NCBI RefSeq assembly: GCF_963678165.1
Contig: NZ_OY782755.1
Location: 3,477,996-3,541,995 of the forward strand
Direction of reading: 5' to 3'
DNA length: 64,000 bases
Source of the DNA: an uncultured Acetobacteroides sp.
Lineage (GTDB): Bacteria; Bacteroidota; Bacteroidia; Bacteroidales; ZOR0009
The notes under the pieces were generated by a model that was not told the DNA's origin, did not search any database, and was given only the letters and a program-made list of their open reading frames with translations. A program made the position numbers and the translations under genes. Below, piece after piece: positions 56,521 to 64,000 of the stretch (position 1 is the stretch's first letter; every line of letters starts with the position of its first letter).

Positions 56521-56608
56521 TTGATCACAGATTTTGAGGATTACTCGGATTGCACGGAAGCTCTTTCTAGGAGCGTTGCGGGTTTCCTTAAGGCCTATTT
56601 AAGGCGAC

Positions 56609-56635
56609 TGCTCCCGCCTTAGCGGGAGGAATACG
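56609..56635. repeat. Short solo repeat arm
   Basis: CTCCCGCCTTAGCGGGAG palindrome, like the core of the arm at 54714-54770. Confidence 0.45.
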
Positions 56636-56786
56636 CTCGGTGCAGCCTTTGCGTATGAGAGATTTCATGTGAAAGTAATTGTCTTTTTAATGGTCACATG
56701 CTGCTCGCATCACAGTCTTTCATCAACGTTGGTGAATACTGCATTCATGGTCGTTTCGCTTTTAGAATTAATGCTTAGGAACGGAT

Positions 56787-56946
56787 GGAAAGCTAAGCCG
56801 TATTCACCCCCACCCCCCCTAAAGGGGGCTACGGCGCAGCCCGTATCGCAACCAGAAGCCGAATAGGAGTTCGAGATTCCCCATGATGGTTGAGCTGCCG
56901 CGAAGTCCCCTTTAGGGGATTTAGGGGTGGATTCAATGCATTGCAT
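56787..56946. repeat. Two-armed dispersed element type 2
   Basis: Left arm CACCCCCACCCCCCCTAAAG and GGGGGC, right arm GTCCCCTTTAGGGGATTTAG and GGGTGGATTCAATGCA, inverted relative to each other; about 160 bp with no open frame. A decayed copy of its right part is at 12881-12950. Confidence 0.65.
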
Positions 56947-57037
56947 ATCCTAAAAGCTATACCCCTGCTTTGCGTATAGCATCATCATCGGTAATACCAT
57001 CTTCCAAATTGCCAATCGCCCACCCCAAAACAAACAA

Positions 57038-57066
57038 ATGGCGCAACCCTTGCCGAGCTGCGCCAT
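57038..57066 (-). terminator. Terminator of the DUF6261 gene
   Basis: Stem ATGGCGCA / TGCGCCAT; on the minus strand it is followed by TTTGTTTGTTTTG. Confidence 0.7.
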
Positions 57067-57107
57067 CGTGTGCCGTACATGTTAACCTCCAAAGCCGATC
57101 GCCTTGG

Positions 57108-57863
57108 CTACTTCTTATCCTTATCCTTGTTTTTCTCCTCCTCTTCCTTCTTCTTGTTCTCGCGGATGGTGGCGCGGCTCTTTAGGGTCTCGGCGTAGGG
57201 TTCGATCACCGCGTTGATCTGCTCGATGGCGGCGGCCACCTCGGGCTCGTAGTCCGAAACCGAGTCGAGATACTGGAACACCTGGCTCAGCGAGGCGCTC
57301 AGCCTGCGGGTACCCTCGACGCTGGTGAGGTTGCCGGTAACCGTGCTGGCCTGTATCTTATCCCAGCAGCGCTTAACCTCGGCCGCCTCGGGCACTAGCC
57401 TTGCCACCACCTCGGTTGCCCCAATGGTGGCGATGTCGGCCGTTAGCTCGGGCGATGCCTTAATGTCGCCAACGAGTAGGGTGATGGCCTCGACCTCAAC
57501 CGGAATCCGAAAATTCTGCATGTTGAAGCCCCTCCGGCGGATAGCGGTAAGCACCCGTTCGCCAGCACCGCTCACCTTCTCGTCGCGCCGAAGCGTTGCC
57601 GTGGTGGCCACCCCTTTAAGCTCCTGCACCGAGCTGTCGCAGATGTCGTCCTTGTCGTGCAGTTCCTGGGTATCTTCGGGTTTAGCCTTAGAGCCAATGG
57701 CCGCATCGAACTCCACCTTCGACACCTTTACCGTATCCACCATTTTTTGGGGAACGCGCTTACCGGTGACAAGCACCTCTAGCCGTTCGATTACCGATAC
57801 TGCCAGCGAACCGAGTTCCTTAACCAGCAGCTTCTTCAAATTAATAGACTTAATTCTAACCAT
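57108..57863 (-). CDS. DUF6261-like protein
   Basis: A 251-residue, mostly helical protein with no signal peptide: RIKSINLKKLLVKELGSLAV at the start, EVEAITLLVGDIKASPELTA in the middle, and a very charged C-terminal tail of alternating Lys and Glu (NKKKEEEEKNKDKDKK). It resembles the Bacteroidota family DUF6261, in which I know no function. The assignment is from memory of family style and is moderate. It is isolated: a terminator on one side and an array on the other. Confidence 0.65.
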   Translation of the reverse strand: MVRIKSINLKKLLVKELGSLAVSVIERLEVLVTGKRVPQKMVDTVKVSKVEFDAAIGSKAKPEDTQELHDKDDICDSSVQELKGVATTATLRRDEKVSGAGERVLTAIRRRGFNMQNFRIPVEVEAITLLVGDIKASPELTADIATIGATEVVARLVPEAAEVKRCWDKIQASTVTGNLTSVEGTRRLSASLSQVFQYLDSVSDYEPEVAAAIEQINAVIEPYAETLKSRATIRENKKKEEEEKNKDKDKK

Positions 57864-58655
57864 AACAAAATGTTTTTAGATGTTTATAAATACCGCACGG
57901 TGGCTGAATTGGCTGTTGACATGCCCCGCGTACGGATGCGTTGTGTTGGCTTTGGAGGCCTGCCCTAAAGTTGGTAATTATATTTTAAATTAACAATTCA
58001 CCATCAGTGCAAATCTCATTAATCGCTACATACCTTTGAATTATGACATATGAAGTTTTGTTTTATTAATAAAGTAACGCTACAGAACACTAACAAACAT
58101 GCCACACAAGCGCTCCCTACCCCTACCGAAAGCCCCCCAAACCTCCATAAGCAGGGGAAAGGGGGTGGATGACCACCTAAACGCTCTGAAAAATGGAAAG
58201 GAAGCGAGGGGTGACCACTTAAGCGCTCTAAGAAATGGAAAGGAAGCGGGGGATGACCACTCAATCGCTCCAAAAAATGGAAAGGAAGCGGGGGGTGACC
58301 ACTTAAGCGCTCTGAAAAATGCAAAGGAAGCGAGGGGTGACCACTCAAACGCTCCGAAAAATGCAAAGGAAGCGGGGGGTGACCACTTAAGCGCTCTGAA
58401 AAATGGAAAGGAAGCGGGGGGTGACCACTCAATCGCTCTAAAAATGCCCAACCGCTGGTTATCGAGGATGCTCCACCAACATTTTTCTATAACGCTGCTT
58501 AACGGTGGCCGTTTATTGCTACTTTAGAAGCCTATTTATAATCGTATATCTACCTGTAAGAATAGCAAACGTGATTCCCCTTTCGATGTGGGATGGTAGG
58601 TTACGGTTATCGAAGAATCGTCGGACATATTTAAACATGTAAAAGAAAAAGAATT
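57864..58655. other. Gene-free region holding tandem array E
   Basis: 792 bases between divergent genes, with the array at 58171-58445. Frames of 120-140 codons on both strands across the array have repeating 14-residue units but substitutions between units are mostly amino-acid changing, which argues against a protein. Confidence 0.6.
58171..58445. repeat. Tandem array E: seven units of 42 bp, alternating
   Basis: GACCAC recurs at 58171, 58213, 58255, 58297, 58339, 58381 and 58423, always 42 bases. From the second unit on, two forms alternate, one with CTTAAGCGCTCT, one with CTCAAWCGCTCY, giving an 84-bp order. The last unit is broken after about 23 bases. Confidence 0.9.
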
Positions 58656-59852
58656 ATGGAAAAACAGAAAAAAACTGATGCAAAGAAAACAATGCTACCA
58701 CACTCGAAGGCTAAATTAGAGTATTATCAATTCTATCTTAAACGTTATCTAACAATTCTACGATTAGCGGATTTTACCAACTGTATTAACATATTTGATG
58801 TCTTTTGTGGAACAGGAATCTATGAAGATGGGACAAAAGGAAGCCCCATCTTAGCATTTGAAGCCATTGAGGAGAGTTCTGAAAAGAATAATGGGAAAAA
58901 ATTAGCACCTGTCAGTCTTATTGTAAATGACATTGAATCGGTCAAAATTGATGGTATTCAGAAATATTTGACCAAGAAAAACAATGACATCTGCAAAATA
59001 ATTTATCACAACGAAGATGCAGACTCATTTTTGTCAAACATTGAAAATACAATAGGACAACAACAAACGAATGAGCGCAATCTGATATTAATAGATCCTT
59101 ATGGGTACAAAAAAGTTCGAAAAGAGAATATTAAAAACCTTTTGCTAAAAAAAAGGAATACAGAAATAATGCTTTTTTTACCTATATCTCAAATATACCG
59201 GTTTACAGGAGCAGTAATTAATGATGAAGACACTAAAGTTAAGGCCTTGAAAGACTTTATTGACAGTTTCTTCCCAGACAAAACTCATTCAATTTACAAC
59301 AACTGTCTAACTCATGAAAAAGAACTAATCGAATATATCAGACAAGCATTAATGTTTGAAGGTAAATTCTATGCAACATCCTATTATATTCAACGAGATA
59401 CAAGAGAGCATTACTATGCCTTGTTTTCTATAACTCCAAACATATACGGACTCGAAAAAAACCTAGAGGTTAAGTGGAAATTAAATGAGGAGTCAGGGGA
59501 AGGATTTGAGCAACCCAAAGCAATGTTGGGTCTGTTTGATAATCAGTTTAAAGAAGAAGCCCAAAGAGAGCAATATGACAGGCTTAAAGATATATTGTTA
59601 ACCATTATCGAAGAAAAAGGCTCTATAGACAACAATCAATTGTATGAGATTACTTTAAAGAACATGTTTTTGCCTAAACACTCAAAGCAAGTACTTATAC
59701 AATTGCAAGAAGACAATATAATAGAGGTCATAGATGTTAAAACCATGAAAGATGCAAGGCATGGTGCTTTTTACCAATGCTACAATAACTACAGTAATAG
59801 AATCGTAAAAATTAGAATCAAGAAAAAAGAGAATCATGTCATCAAAAATTGA
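58656..59852 (+). CDS. tcmP: Three-Cys-motif partner protein TcmP
   Basis: A 398-residue protein of the TcmP family: SKAKLEYYQFYLKRYLTI near the start, then FDVFCGTGIYEDGTKGSP (47-64). This and later motifs look like a class I methyltransferase: FDVFCGTG as motif I, IVND (89-92) as the acidic end of strand 2, EDAD (120-123), and LILIDPYGYKKV (143-154) as a DPPY-like motif IV. Residues about 305-365 look like a winged helix. It overlaps the three-Cys-motif gene by 17 bases. Both are much more AT-rich than their neighbours, a sign of transfer. The reaction is unknown; the methyltransferase reading is mine. Confidence 0.85.
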   Translation: MEKQKKTDAKKTMLPHSKAKLEYYQFYLKRYLTILRLADFTNCINIFDVFCGTGIYEDGTKGSPILAFEAIEESSEKNNGKKLAPVSLIVNDIESVKIDGIQKYLTKKNNDICKIIYHNEDADSFLSNIENTIGQQQTNERNLILIDPYGYKKVRKENIKNLLLKKRNTEIMLFLPISQIYRFTGAVINDEDTKVKALKDFIDSFFPDKTHSIYNNCLTHEKELIEYIRQALMFEGKFYATSYYIQRDTREHYYALFSITPNIYGLEKNLEVKWKLNEESGEGFEQPKAMLGLFDNQFKEEAQREQYDRLKDILLTIIEEKGSIDNNQLYEITLKNMFLPKHSKQVLIQLQEDNIIEVIDVKTMKDARHGAFYQCYNNYSNRIVKIRIKKKENHVIKN

Positions 59853-60588
59853 ATGGACAGAAGCCACTTGGAATCCCTCGTCAGGATGTAGCAAAATATC
59901 ATCAGGTTGCAAAAATTGTTATGCGGAAGTAATGGCAAAACGATTAAAAGCGATGGGAACTGTAGGTTATGAAAACGGCTTTCATTTTTGTACCGTACCA
60001 TCTCGCCTAAATGTTCCACTGAAGAAAAAAAAGCCAACTGTGTTTTTTGTAAACTCAATGAGTGATCTTTTTCACGAAGAAATGCCAATCAGTTATCTAG
60101 ATCAAATATTTTCTATTATTGACCAAACACCTCATCACACCTATCAAATACTAACCAAAAGAGCTGAGAAGATGTATGATTATCTCTCACAAAGGAGAAT
60201 TCCTAAGAATGTATGGCTAGGTGTAACAGTTGAAAACAAAAAAGAAGGTCTTCCTAGGATAGATAAGTTAAGAATGCTAAATGCGAGTGTTTTGTTTCTT
60301 TCCATAGAGCCCCTCCTCGAAGATTTAGAACAAATTGATTTAACTAATATCAATTGGGTTATAGTTGGAGGTGAAAGCGGGAGTAACGCTAGGCCAATGG
60401 ATAAACAGTGGGTCGAAAACATAAAAACACAGTGCAACAACAATAACGTTGCTTTCTTCTTCAAACAATGGGGCACATGGGGTGCTGATAAGGTAAAACG
60501 AAGTAAAAAAGAAAACGGTAAAGAACTAAATGGCAAGGTGTGGCATGAATACCCAGCTTCGATAAAAAAACAGTATAACAAGTTGTAA
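59836..60588 (+). CDS. Three-Cys-motif protein, phage Gp37/Gp68 family (DUF5131)
   Basis: A 250-residue protein with the three-Cys motif GCSKISSGCKNCYAE (Cys 18, 25, 28; C-x6-C-x2-C). It then shows TIM-barrel-like strands FFVNSMSDLFHEE, YQILTKRAEKM, VWLGVTVEN, LFLSIEPLLEDL and WVIVGGESG, which recall radical SAM enzymes such as spore photoproduct lyase, with a longer first Cys spacing. I infer a 4Fe-4S cluster; whether it cleaves SAM is unknown. Homologues occur in phages and next to tcmP, as here, where the genes overlap. AT-rich like tcmP. Confidence 0.88.
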   Translation: MSSKIEWTEATWNPSSGCSKISSGCKNCYAEVMAKRLKAMGTVGYENGFHFCTVPSRLNVPLKKKKPTVFFVNSMSDLFHEEMPISYLDQIFSIIDQTPHHTYQILTKRAEKMYDYLSQRRIPKNVWLGVTVENKKEGLPRIDKLRMLNASVLFLSIEPLLEDLEQIDLTNINWVIVGGESGSNARPMDKQWVENIKTQCNNNNVAFFFKQWGTWGADKVKRSKKENGKELNGKVWHEYPASIKKQYNKL

Positions 60589-60603
60589 TAAATCATACGC
60601 CCT

Positions 60604-61137
60604 ATGCAATTCTCCGAACTCATAAAGCATCGCCAAAGCGATAGGAAGTACGCCGACCGCCCCGTTGAGCGGGAGAAGCTGCTGCAGTGCCTGGAGGCGG
60701 CGCGGCTGTCGCCCTCGGCCGACAACGCGCAGCCCTGGAAGCTGGTGGTGGTCGACGACCCCGCGCTAAAGGAGCAGGTGGCCAGCTGCGCAACCGAGCT
60801 TGGCATGAACAGATTTGTCCATCAGGCACCCGTAATCGTTGCGGTAGTGCTGGAGCGGATGAACGTTATGGCCACCATTGCCAGCGCCATCAAGCGCAAG
60901 GACTTCTCGCTGCTCGACGTGGGCATGGCCGTCAACCAGCTGTGCCTACAGGCCGCCGACATCGGGCTTGGCACCTGCATCATCGGCTGGTTCGACGAGA
61001 AGCGGGTTAAGCAGCTGCTACAGGTAGACAGGGGCCGACGCGTTCCGCTGCTGGTTACCATCGGCTACTCCGAGGCCCAAACGCGCGATAAGGTGCGCAA
61101 GTCCATCGAGCAGATGAGCAGCTGGAATAGGTACTAG
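60604..61137 (+). CDS. Nitroreductase family protein
   Basis: A 177-residue FMN-dependent oxidoreductase: FSELIKHRQSDRKYADRPVE with the R-x-S-x-R/K FMN-phosphate site, LSPSADNAQPWKLVVVDD, DVGMAVNQLCLQAADIGLGT and a C-terminal VTIGYSEAQ. It is GC-rich again, marking the end of the AT-rich TcmP pair. It starts 15 bases after that pair but is probably native. The substrate is unknown. Confidence 0.9.
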   Translation: MQFSELIKHRQSDRKYADRPVEREKLLQCLEAARLSPSADNAQPWKLVVVDDPALKEQVASCATELGMNRFVHQAPVIVAVVLERMNVMATIASAIKRKDFSLLDVGMAVNQLCLQAADIGLGTCIIGWFDEKRVKQLLQVDRGRRVPLLVTIGYSEAQTRDKVRKSIEQMSSWNRY

Positions 61138-61193
61138 ACGCATTCGTTAAACATCCCTGACAGTCATAGCCATCAAGCCAGGCCATTTTTTCA

Positions 61194-61355
61194 AAGCCTA
61201 AAGGCATAATCATGGTAGGTTATCCCCTCCTTGGAGGGGGCAGGGGGTGGGTTTACTCGTTAAAATCAACATTTCCACTCCCACTTAGCGTTCTTAACCC
61301 ACCCCTACCCCTCCAGAGGAGGGGATAAAGAGTATCAATCATGCACTGGGGCTTA
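61194..61355. repeat. Two-armed dispersed element type 1, second complete copy
   Basis: Left TATCCCCTCCTTGGAGGGGG then CAGGGGGTGGGT; right ACCCACCCCTACCCCTCCAG then AGGAGGGGATAA, plus weaker outer arms around GCATAATCATG / CAATCATGCA. Same length (162 bp) as the copy at 43509-43670. Confidence 0.8.
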
Positions 61356-61437
61356 ATAACGACTCCTCCATTTCAAAAACATAATTCTATGCATCCGCTT
61401 AGCTTATGCCTGAAAGGTGGGTACTAGGCACCGACGC

Positions 61438-61472
61438 TATCCCTGACAGGGTTTAGAACCCTGTCAGGGATA
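61438..61472. repeat. 35-base palindrome
   Basis: TATCCCTGACAGGGTT-TAG-AACCCTGTCAGGGATA, a perfect 16-bp inverted repeat with a three-base loop. No T run. It could be a dispersed REP-like element. Confidence 0.7.
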
Positions 61473-61495
61473 ACCACCCATAAGCATACCCCATT

Positions 61496-61525
61496 AAAAA
61501 AGCCGACCTCAGCAGTCGGCTTTTG
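61496..61525 (+). terminator. Terminator-like hairpin upstream of the fucosidase gene
   Basis: AAAAGCCGAC / GTCGGCTTTT with a seven-base loop; about 360 bases after the nitroreductase stop, so it would end a long trailer. Confidence 0.7.
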
Positions 61526-61616
61526 CCACATCTAGGAGCTGCACCCGCTCGGCCAAACACCTCCCCTCCCCCATATTTTAACCATCAAACTGATGGCTAA
61601 AATTGATTCCATCGTA

Positions 61617-61624
61617 TATCTTTA
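61617..61624 (+). promoter_or_regulatory. -7 box of the fucosidase gene
   Basis: TATCTTTA, one mismatch from TAnnTTTG, 48 bases before the ATG at 61673. Confidence 0.4.
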
Positions 61625-61672
61625 GCCCGCTAACACTAACTTATTTGAGACGCAATTGTAATCATCACCAAA

Positions 61673-63298
61673 ATGAATAAAGGACGAATAGCAAGAGCGG
61701 CGCTGCTAGCGGCAGCCTGCTGCTACGGCGGCACCTCGTACGCGCAGAAGGCCGAGGTGCCCATGCAAACGGGGAAGTTCGAGGCCAGCTGGGAGTCGCT
61801 GAAGCAGTACCAGGCCCCCGAATGGTTTAAGAATGCCAAGTTTGGGATATGGGCGCACTGGGGCCCCCAATGCCAACCCGAGCAGGGCGACTGGTATGGT
61901 CGCGGCATGTACGAGGAGGGTAGCAACCAGTACAAGTGGCATAAGGAGCACTACGGGCCGCAGTCGGAGGCGGGCTTTAAGGAGGTAATTAACGACTGGA
62001 AGGCCGAGAAGTGGGATCCAGAGGCCATCGTCAAGCTGTACAAGCGCTGCGGCGCCCAGTACTTCTTCGCCATGGCCAACCACCACGACAACTTCGACCT
62101 CTGGAACAGCAAGTACCAGCCCTGGAACTCGGTGAACCTAGGCCCTAAGAAGGATATCATTGCCGGCTGGGCCAAGGCGGCCAAGCACAACGGCCTGAAG
62201 TTTGGCCTCAGCGTGCATGCCGCCCATGCCTGGACGTGGTACGAAACCGCGCAGGGAGCCGACAAGCAAGGCCCCTACGCCGGAAAGCCCTACGACGGTA
62301 AGCTAACCAAGGCCGACGGCAAGGGCAAGTGGTGGGACGGCTACGACCCCCAAGAGCTGTACGCCCAAAACCATCCCCTCAGCCAAAAGGGCAACTGGGA
62401 CAAGCAGTGGGACTGGGGCGATGGAGCATCGGTACCATCCGAGGCGTACTGCACCAAGTTCTACAACCGCACCATCGACCTCATCAACCAGTTTCACCCC
62501 GACCTGGTTTACTTTGATGATACGGCCCTCCCCCTTTGGCCCATCAGCAACGTGGGGCTGAAAATCGCCGCGCACTACTACAACCAAAACATGCAGCTCC
62601 ATAAGGGGAAGCTCGAGGGGGTGATTTTCGGTAAGGTTCTTACCGCCGAGCAAAAGCAGTGCATGGTATGGGATGTCGAAAAGGGCGCGCCCGACCAGAT
62701 GCAGCCCCTACCCTGGCAAACCTGCACCTGCATCGGCGGCTGGCACTACGAGCAGTGGCGATACGAGCAGGGCAAGTACAAGCCAGCCTGGGTGGTTATC
62801 CGCACCCTCGCCGACGTGGTGAGCAAGAACGGCAACCTGCTGCTCAACATCCCCGTAAAGGGCAATGGCTCCATCGACGATAAGGAGATAGCCGTCCTAA
62901 ACCAGATAGCCCAGTGGATGGATGTCAACAAGGAGTCTATCTTCGATACGCACCCCTGGAAAATCTTTGGCGAAGGCCCGGTAACCGAAAAGGGAAACCC
63001 CATAAAGGTGCAGGGATTTAACGAGGGAGCCATCACCCAGCTCACCGCGCAAGATATCCGCTTCACCCAAAAGGGCGATGCCATCTACGCCATTGTAATG
63101 GCTTGGCCCGAGAATGGCGAGGTGCTGGTTAAGTCGCTGGGTACCGCCAATCCCTACGACGTAAAGAGCATTCGTAAGGTAGAATTGCTCGGCCACGGGA
63201 AGCTGGCCTACACCACCGATGCCTCGGGGCTAAAGGTGAAGCTGCCAGAGGTTAAGAAATCGGACATGGCGCTGGTGCTCAAGATTAGAACAAAGTAG
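61673..63298 (+). CDS. Alpha-L-fucosidase (GH29)
   Basis: A 541-residue secreted glycosidase with a signal peptide (residues 1-24, ending TSYAQ). The GH29 barrel shows WFKNAKFGIWAHWGPQC near the start, FAMANHHDNFDLW with the conserved His pair, HAAHAWTWYET, and LVYFDDTALPLWP with the likely nucleophile Asp. DVVSKNGNLLLNIPVKGNG is the typical end of the catalytic domain, then a beta-sandwich. It removes fucose from glycans; export suggests host, algal or plant glycans. No SusCD partner or regulator is next to it. Confidence 0.94.
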   Translation: MNKGRIARAALLAAACCYGGTSYAQKAEVPMQTGKFEASWESLKQYQAPEWFKNAKFGIWAHWGPQCQPEQGDWYGRGMYEEGSNQYKWHKEHYGPQSEAGFKEVINDWKAEKWDPEAIVKLYKRCGAQYFFAMANHHDNFDLWNSKYQPWNSVNLGPKKDIIAGWAKAAKHNGLKFGLSVHAAHAWTWYETAQGADKQGPYAGKPYDGKLTKADGKGKWWDGYDPQELYAQNHPLSQKGNWDKQWDWGDGASVPSEAYCTKFYNRTIDLINQFHPDLVYFDDTALPLWPISNVGLKIAAHYYNQNMQLHKGKLEGVIFGKVLTAEQKQCMVWDVEKGAPDQMQPLPWQTCTCIGGWHYEQWRYEQGKYKPAWVVIRTLADVVSKNGNLLLNIPVKGNGSIDDKEIAVLNQIAQWMDVNKESIFDTHPWKIFGEGPVTEKGNPIKVQGFNEGAITQLTAQDIRFTQKGDAIYAIVMAWPENGEVLVKSLGTANPYDVKSIRKVELLGHGKLAYTTDASGLKVKLPEVKKSDMALVLKIRTK

Positions 63299-63324
63299 CA
63301 CTGCATCATACTGAGGGTAGTAAT

Positions 63325-63357
63325 AAAAAAACGCCGACTTTGCAGTCGGCGTTTTTT
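63325..63357 (+). terminator. Terminator after the fucosidase gene
   Basis: Stem AAAAAACGCCGACT / AGTCGGCGTTTTTT; the same stem occurs again at the window end (63971-64000). Confidence 0.9.
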
Positions 63358-63584
63358 ATATCTTCATGTGGCGATCCATCTCGCGCTTGGCGTACACCCT
63401 CTTGCCTCAAACTAATGCGAACTTGACGCAGGTTATCGTTAGAGAGCTAGAGTTCCCTTCCACCTATACCACTTAAGAGATTCTTTTTATCAACAGATCA
63501 TTGGCATAATTTTTGTCAACAACAAACAATGATTACTAATTATTTTATTTTGGAAAGCAAACCTGATTTAAAACAAAAAAGCGC

Positions 63585-63947
63585 ATGAAAAAGTTCTTAG
63601 TCTTATTTATTCTAGCCTTCTTATTTATGGGGTGTGCTAAGAATGCAATAGTAACAACGAATGCCTGTAATTCTGCAAATCCAATCGAAGAGGTTGATTG
63701 GCTAAAAGCCATGAAGAACTCCCTAACAAATTGCAGCTGCGAGATGTCTATCATTCAGGGGACATACAACAACCAAACGGTGTTCTTTACTATGATTACC
63801 GACCCTCTATGCAACAGCGTTAACATGCCCACCCTGTACAGCTGCGAAGGGAAGGTCGTTCGGGTTTTTAATGAAACCGACTATCGCGAATTCAATGATA
63901 AAGTAACTACGGTGAAAGTGCTTTACCGATGTAAAACCACAAAATAA
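63585..63947 (+). CDS. Small lipoprotein, hypothetical
   Basis: A 120-residue lipoprotein: signal peptide with lipobox LFMGC (Cys 17), then a small domain with six further cysteines (NACN, NCSCEM, PLCN, YSCEG, YRCK) that may form disulfides in the periplasm or at the surface. EEVDWLKAMKNSLTNCSCE and IIQGTYNNQTVFFTMITDP are the most ordered parts. No family was recognised by me. It has its own terminator at the window end. Confidence 0.75.
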   Translation: MKKFLVLFILAFLFMGCAKNAIVTTNACNSANPIEEVDWLKAMKNSLTNCSCEMSIIQGTYNNQTVFFTMITDPLCNSVNMPTLYSCEGKVVRVFNETDYREFNDKVTTVKVLYRCKTTK

Positions 63948-63970
63948 CAGCCACAACCTTTCTATATGCA

Positions 63971-64000
63971 ACAAAAACGCCGACTGTACAGTCGGCGTTT
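63971..64000 (+). terminator. Terminator after the small lipoprotein (cut by window end)
   Basis: AAAAACGCCGACT / AGTCGGCGTTT, the same stem as at 63325-63357; the T run is cut off. Confidence 0.8.

Larger units (their letters stand above)
56430..57107. other. Intergenic region with terminator and repeat elements
   Basis: 678 bases with no credible gene. It holds the recA terminator (56483-56520), a short CCCGCC-type solo arm (56609-56635), the two-armed element type 2 (56787-56946) and the terminator of the downstream minus-strand gene (57038-57066). Confidence 0.6.
61138..61616. other. Intergenic region with repeats and a terminator
   Basis: No gene. It holds the two-armed element (61194-61355), the palindrome at 61438-61472 and a terminator-like hairpin (61496-61525). 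Confidence 0.6.

Noticed and set aside
57325-57879. 184-codon plus-strand frame opposite the DUF6261 gene
   Set aside because: Antisense shadow with Ser/Thr-rich composition and no motif; the minus-strand frame has coding character and a terminator.
58099-58527. A 142-codon plus-strand frame with 14-residue repeats over array E
   Set aside because: The frame is open because 42 is a multiple of three. Differences between units mostly change amino acids, the minus strand is open too, and there is no signal or known motif.
63358-63405. Minus-strand stub encoding GKRVYAKREMDRHMKI before a stop
   Set aside because: It could be the tail of a lost gene next to a terminator, but 16 codons are too few to tell from chance.

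Overview
The window is a chromosomal piece of a member of the Bacteroidota, most likely of the Bacteroidales or a related free-living order. Signs of this are the type IX secretion/gliding genes (a GldJ-like lipoprotein and two PorV-type proteins), promoters of the TTG / TAnnTTTG type (-33/-7) with no Shine-Dalgarno sequences, BlaI/M56-TonB sensor genes, DUF6261 and GH29 genes. I cannot name the genus. No phage, plasmid backbone, IS element or CRISPR array was seen.

Layout. 1-4.8 kb: end of ppk1, ppx, a DUF2721 gene, mtaB and amt. 5.6-12.7 kb: IMPase, lipid acyltransferase and glycosyltransferase in one operon, then ppa, murF, gldJ on the minus strand and ispF. 14.3-16.9 kb: two porV paralogues. 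17.2-19.2 kb: lemA and two TPM genes. 19.4-23.7 kb (minus): zinc-ribbon coiled coil, Nif3, MerR, two M23 peptidases. 24-27.3 kb: alaS and a RelE-type toxin-antitoxin pair. 27.6-29.2 kb: SDR and EamA exporter. 29.4-35.7 kb: BlaI, two duplicated M56-TonB proteins and two duplicated TPR proteins. 35.7-45.8 kb: DUF2062, Dabb, msrB, a three-gene secreted cluster of unknown role, an ABC-F protein, a degenerate LytM protein and a small conserved-looking gene. 46-49.6 kb: tRNA-Trp, an S24 (LexA-like) repressor and, divergently, a radical SAM/HhH plus DUF4130 DNA-repair pair. 49.7-56.4 kb: TRIC channel, a frameshifted VOC gene, three tRNAs, clpS, a large TPR/PD40/SPOR protein, bcp and recA. 57-64 kb: DUF6261, an AT-rich TcmP + Gp37/Gp68 pair, nitroreductase, GH29 fucosidase and a small lipoprotein.

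Three things stand out. (1) Five intergenic tandem arrays of unrelated sequence (5018-5311, 13210-13534, 27361-27549, 44881-45195, 58171-58445) share a unit length of 21, 22 or 42 bp, that is two or four DNA turns, often with alternating unit types, and each lies 5' of a plus-strand gene. (2) The S24 repressor faces the repair pair across a region with two nearly identical 19-bp dyads whose centres are 53 bp apart and one of which overlaps the -7 box: a likely SOS-type switch. (3) The TcmP / three-Cys-motif pair is an AT-rich insert of unknown function; I read a methyltransferase-like fold in one partner and a radical-SAM-like Cys cluster in the other.

The intergenic DNA also carries a family of two-armed inverted-repeat elements (43509-43670, 61194-61355, 56787-56946) plus solo arms and decayed copies.
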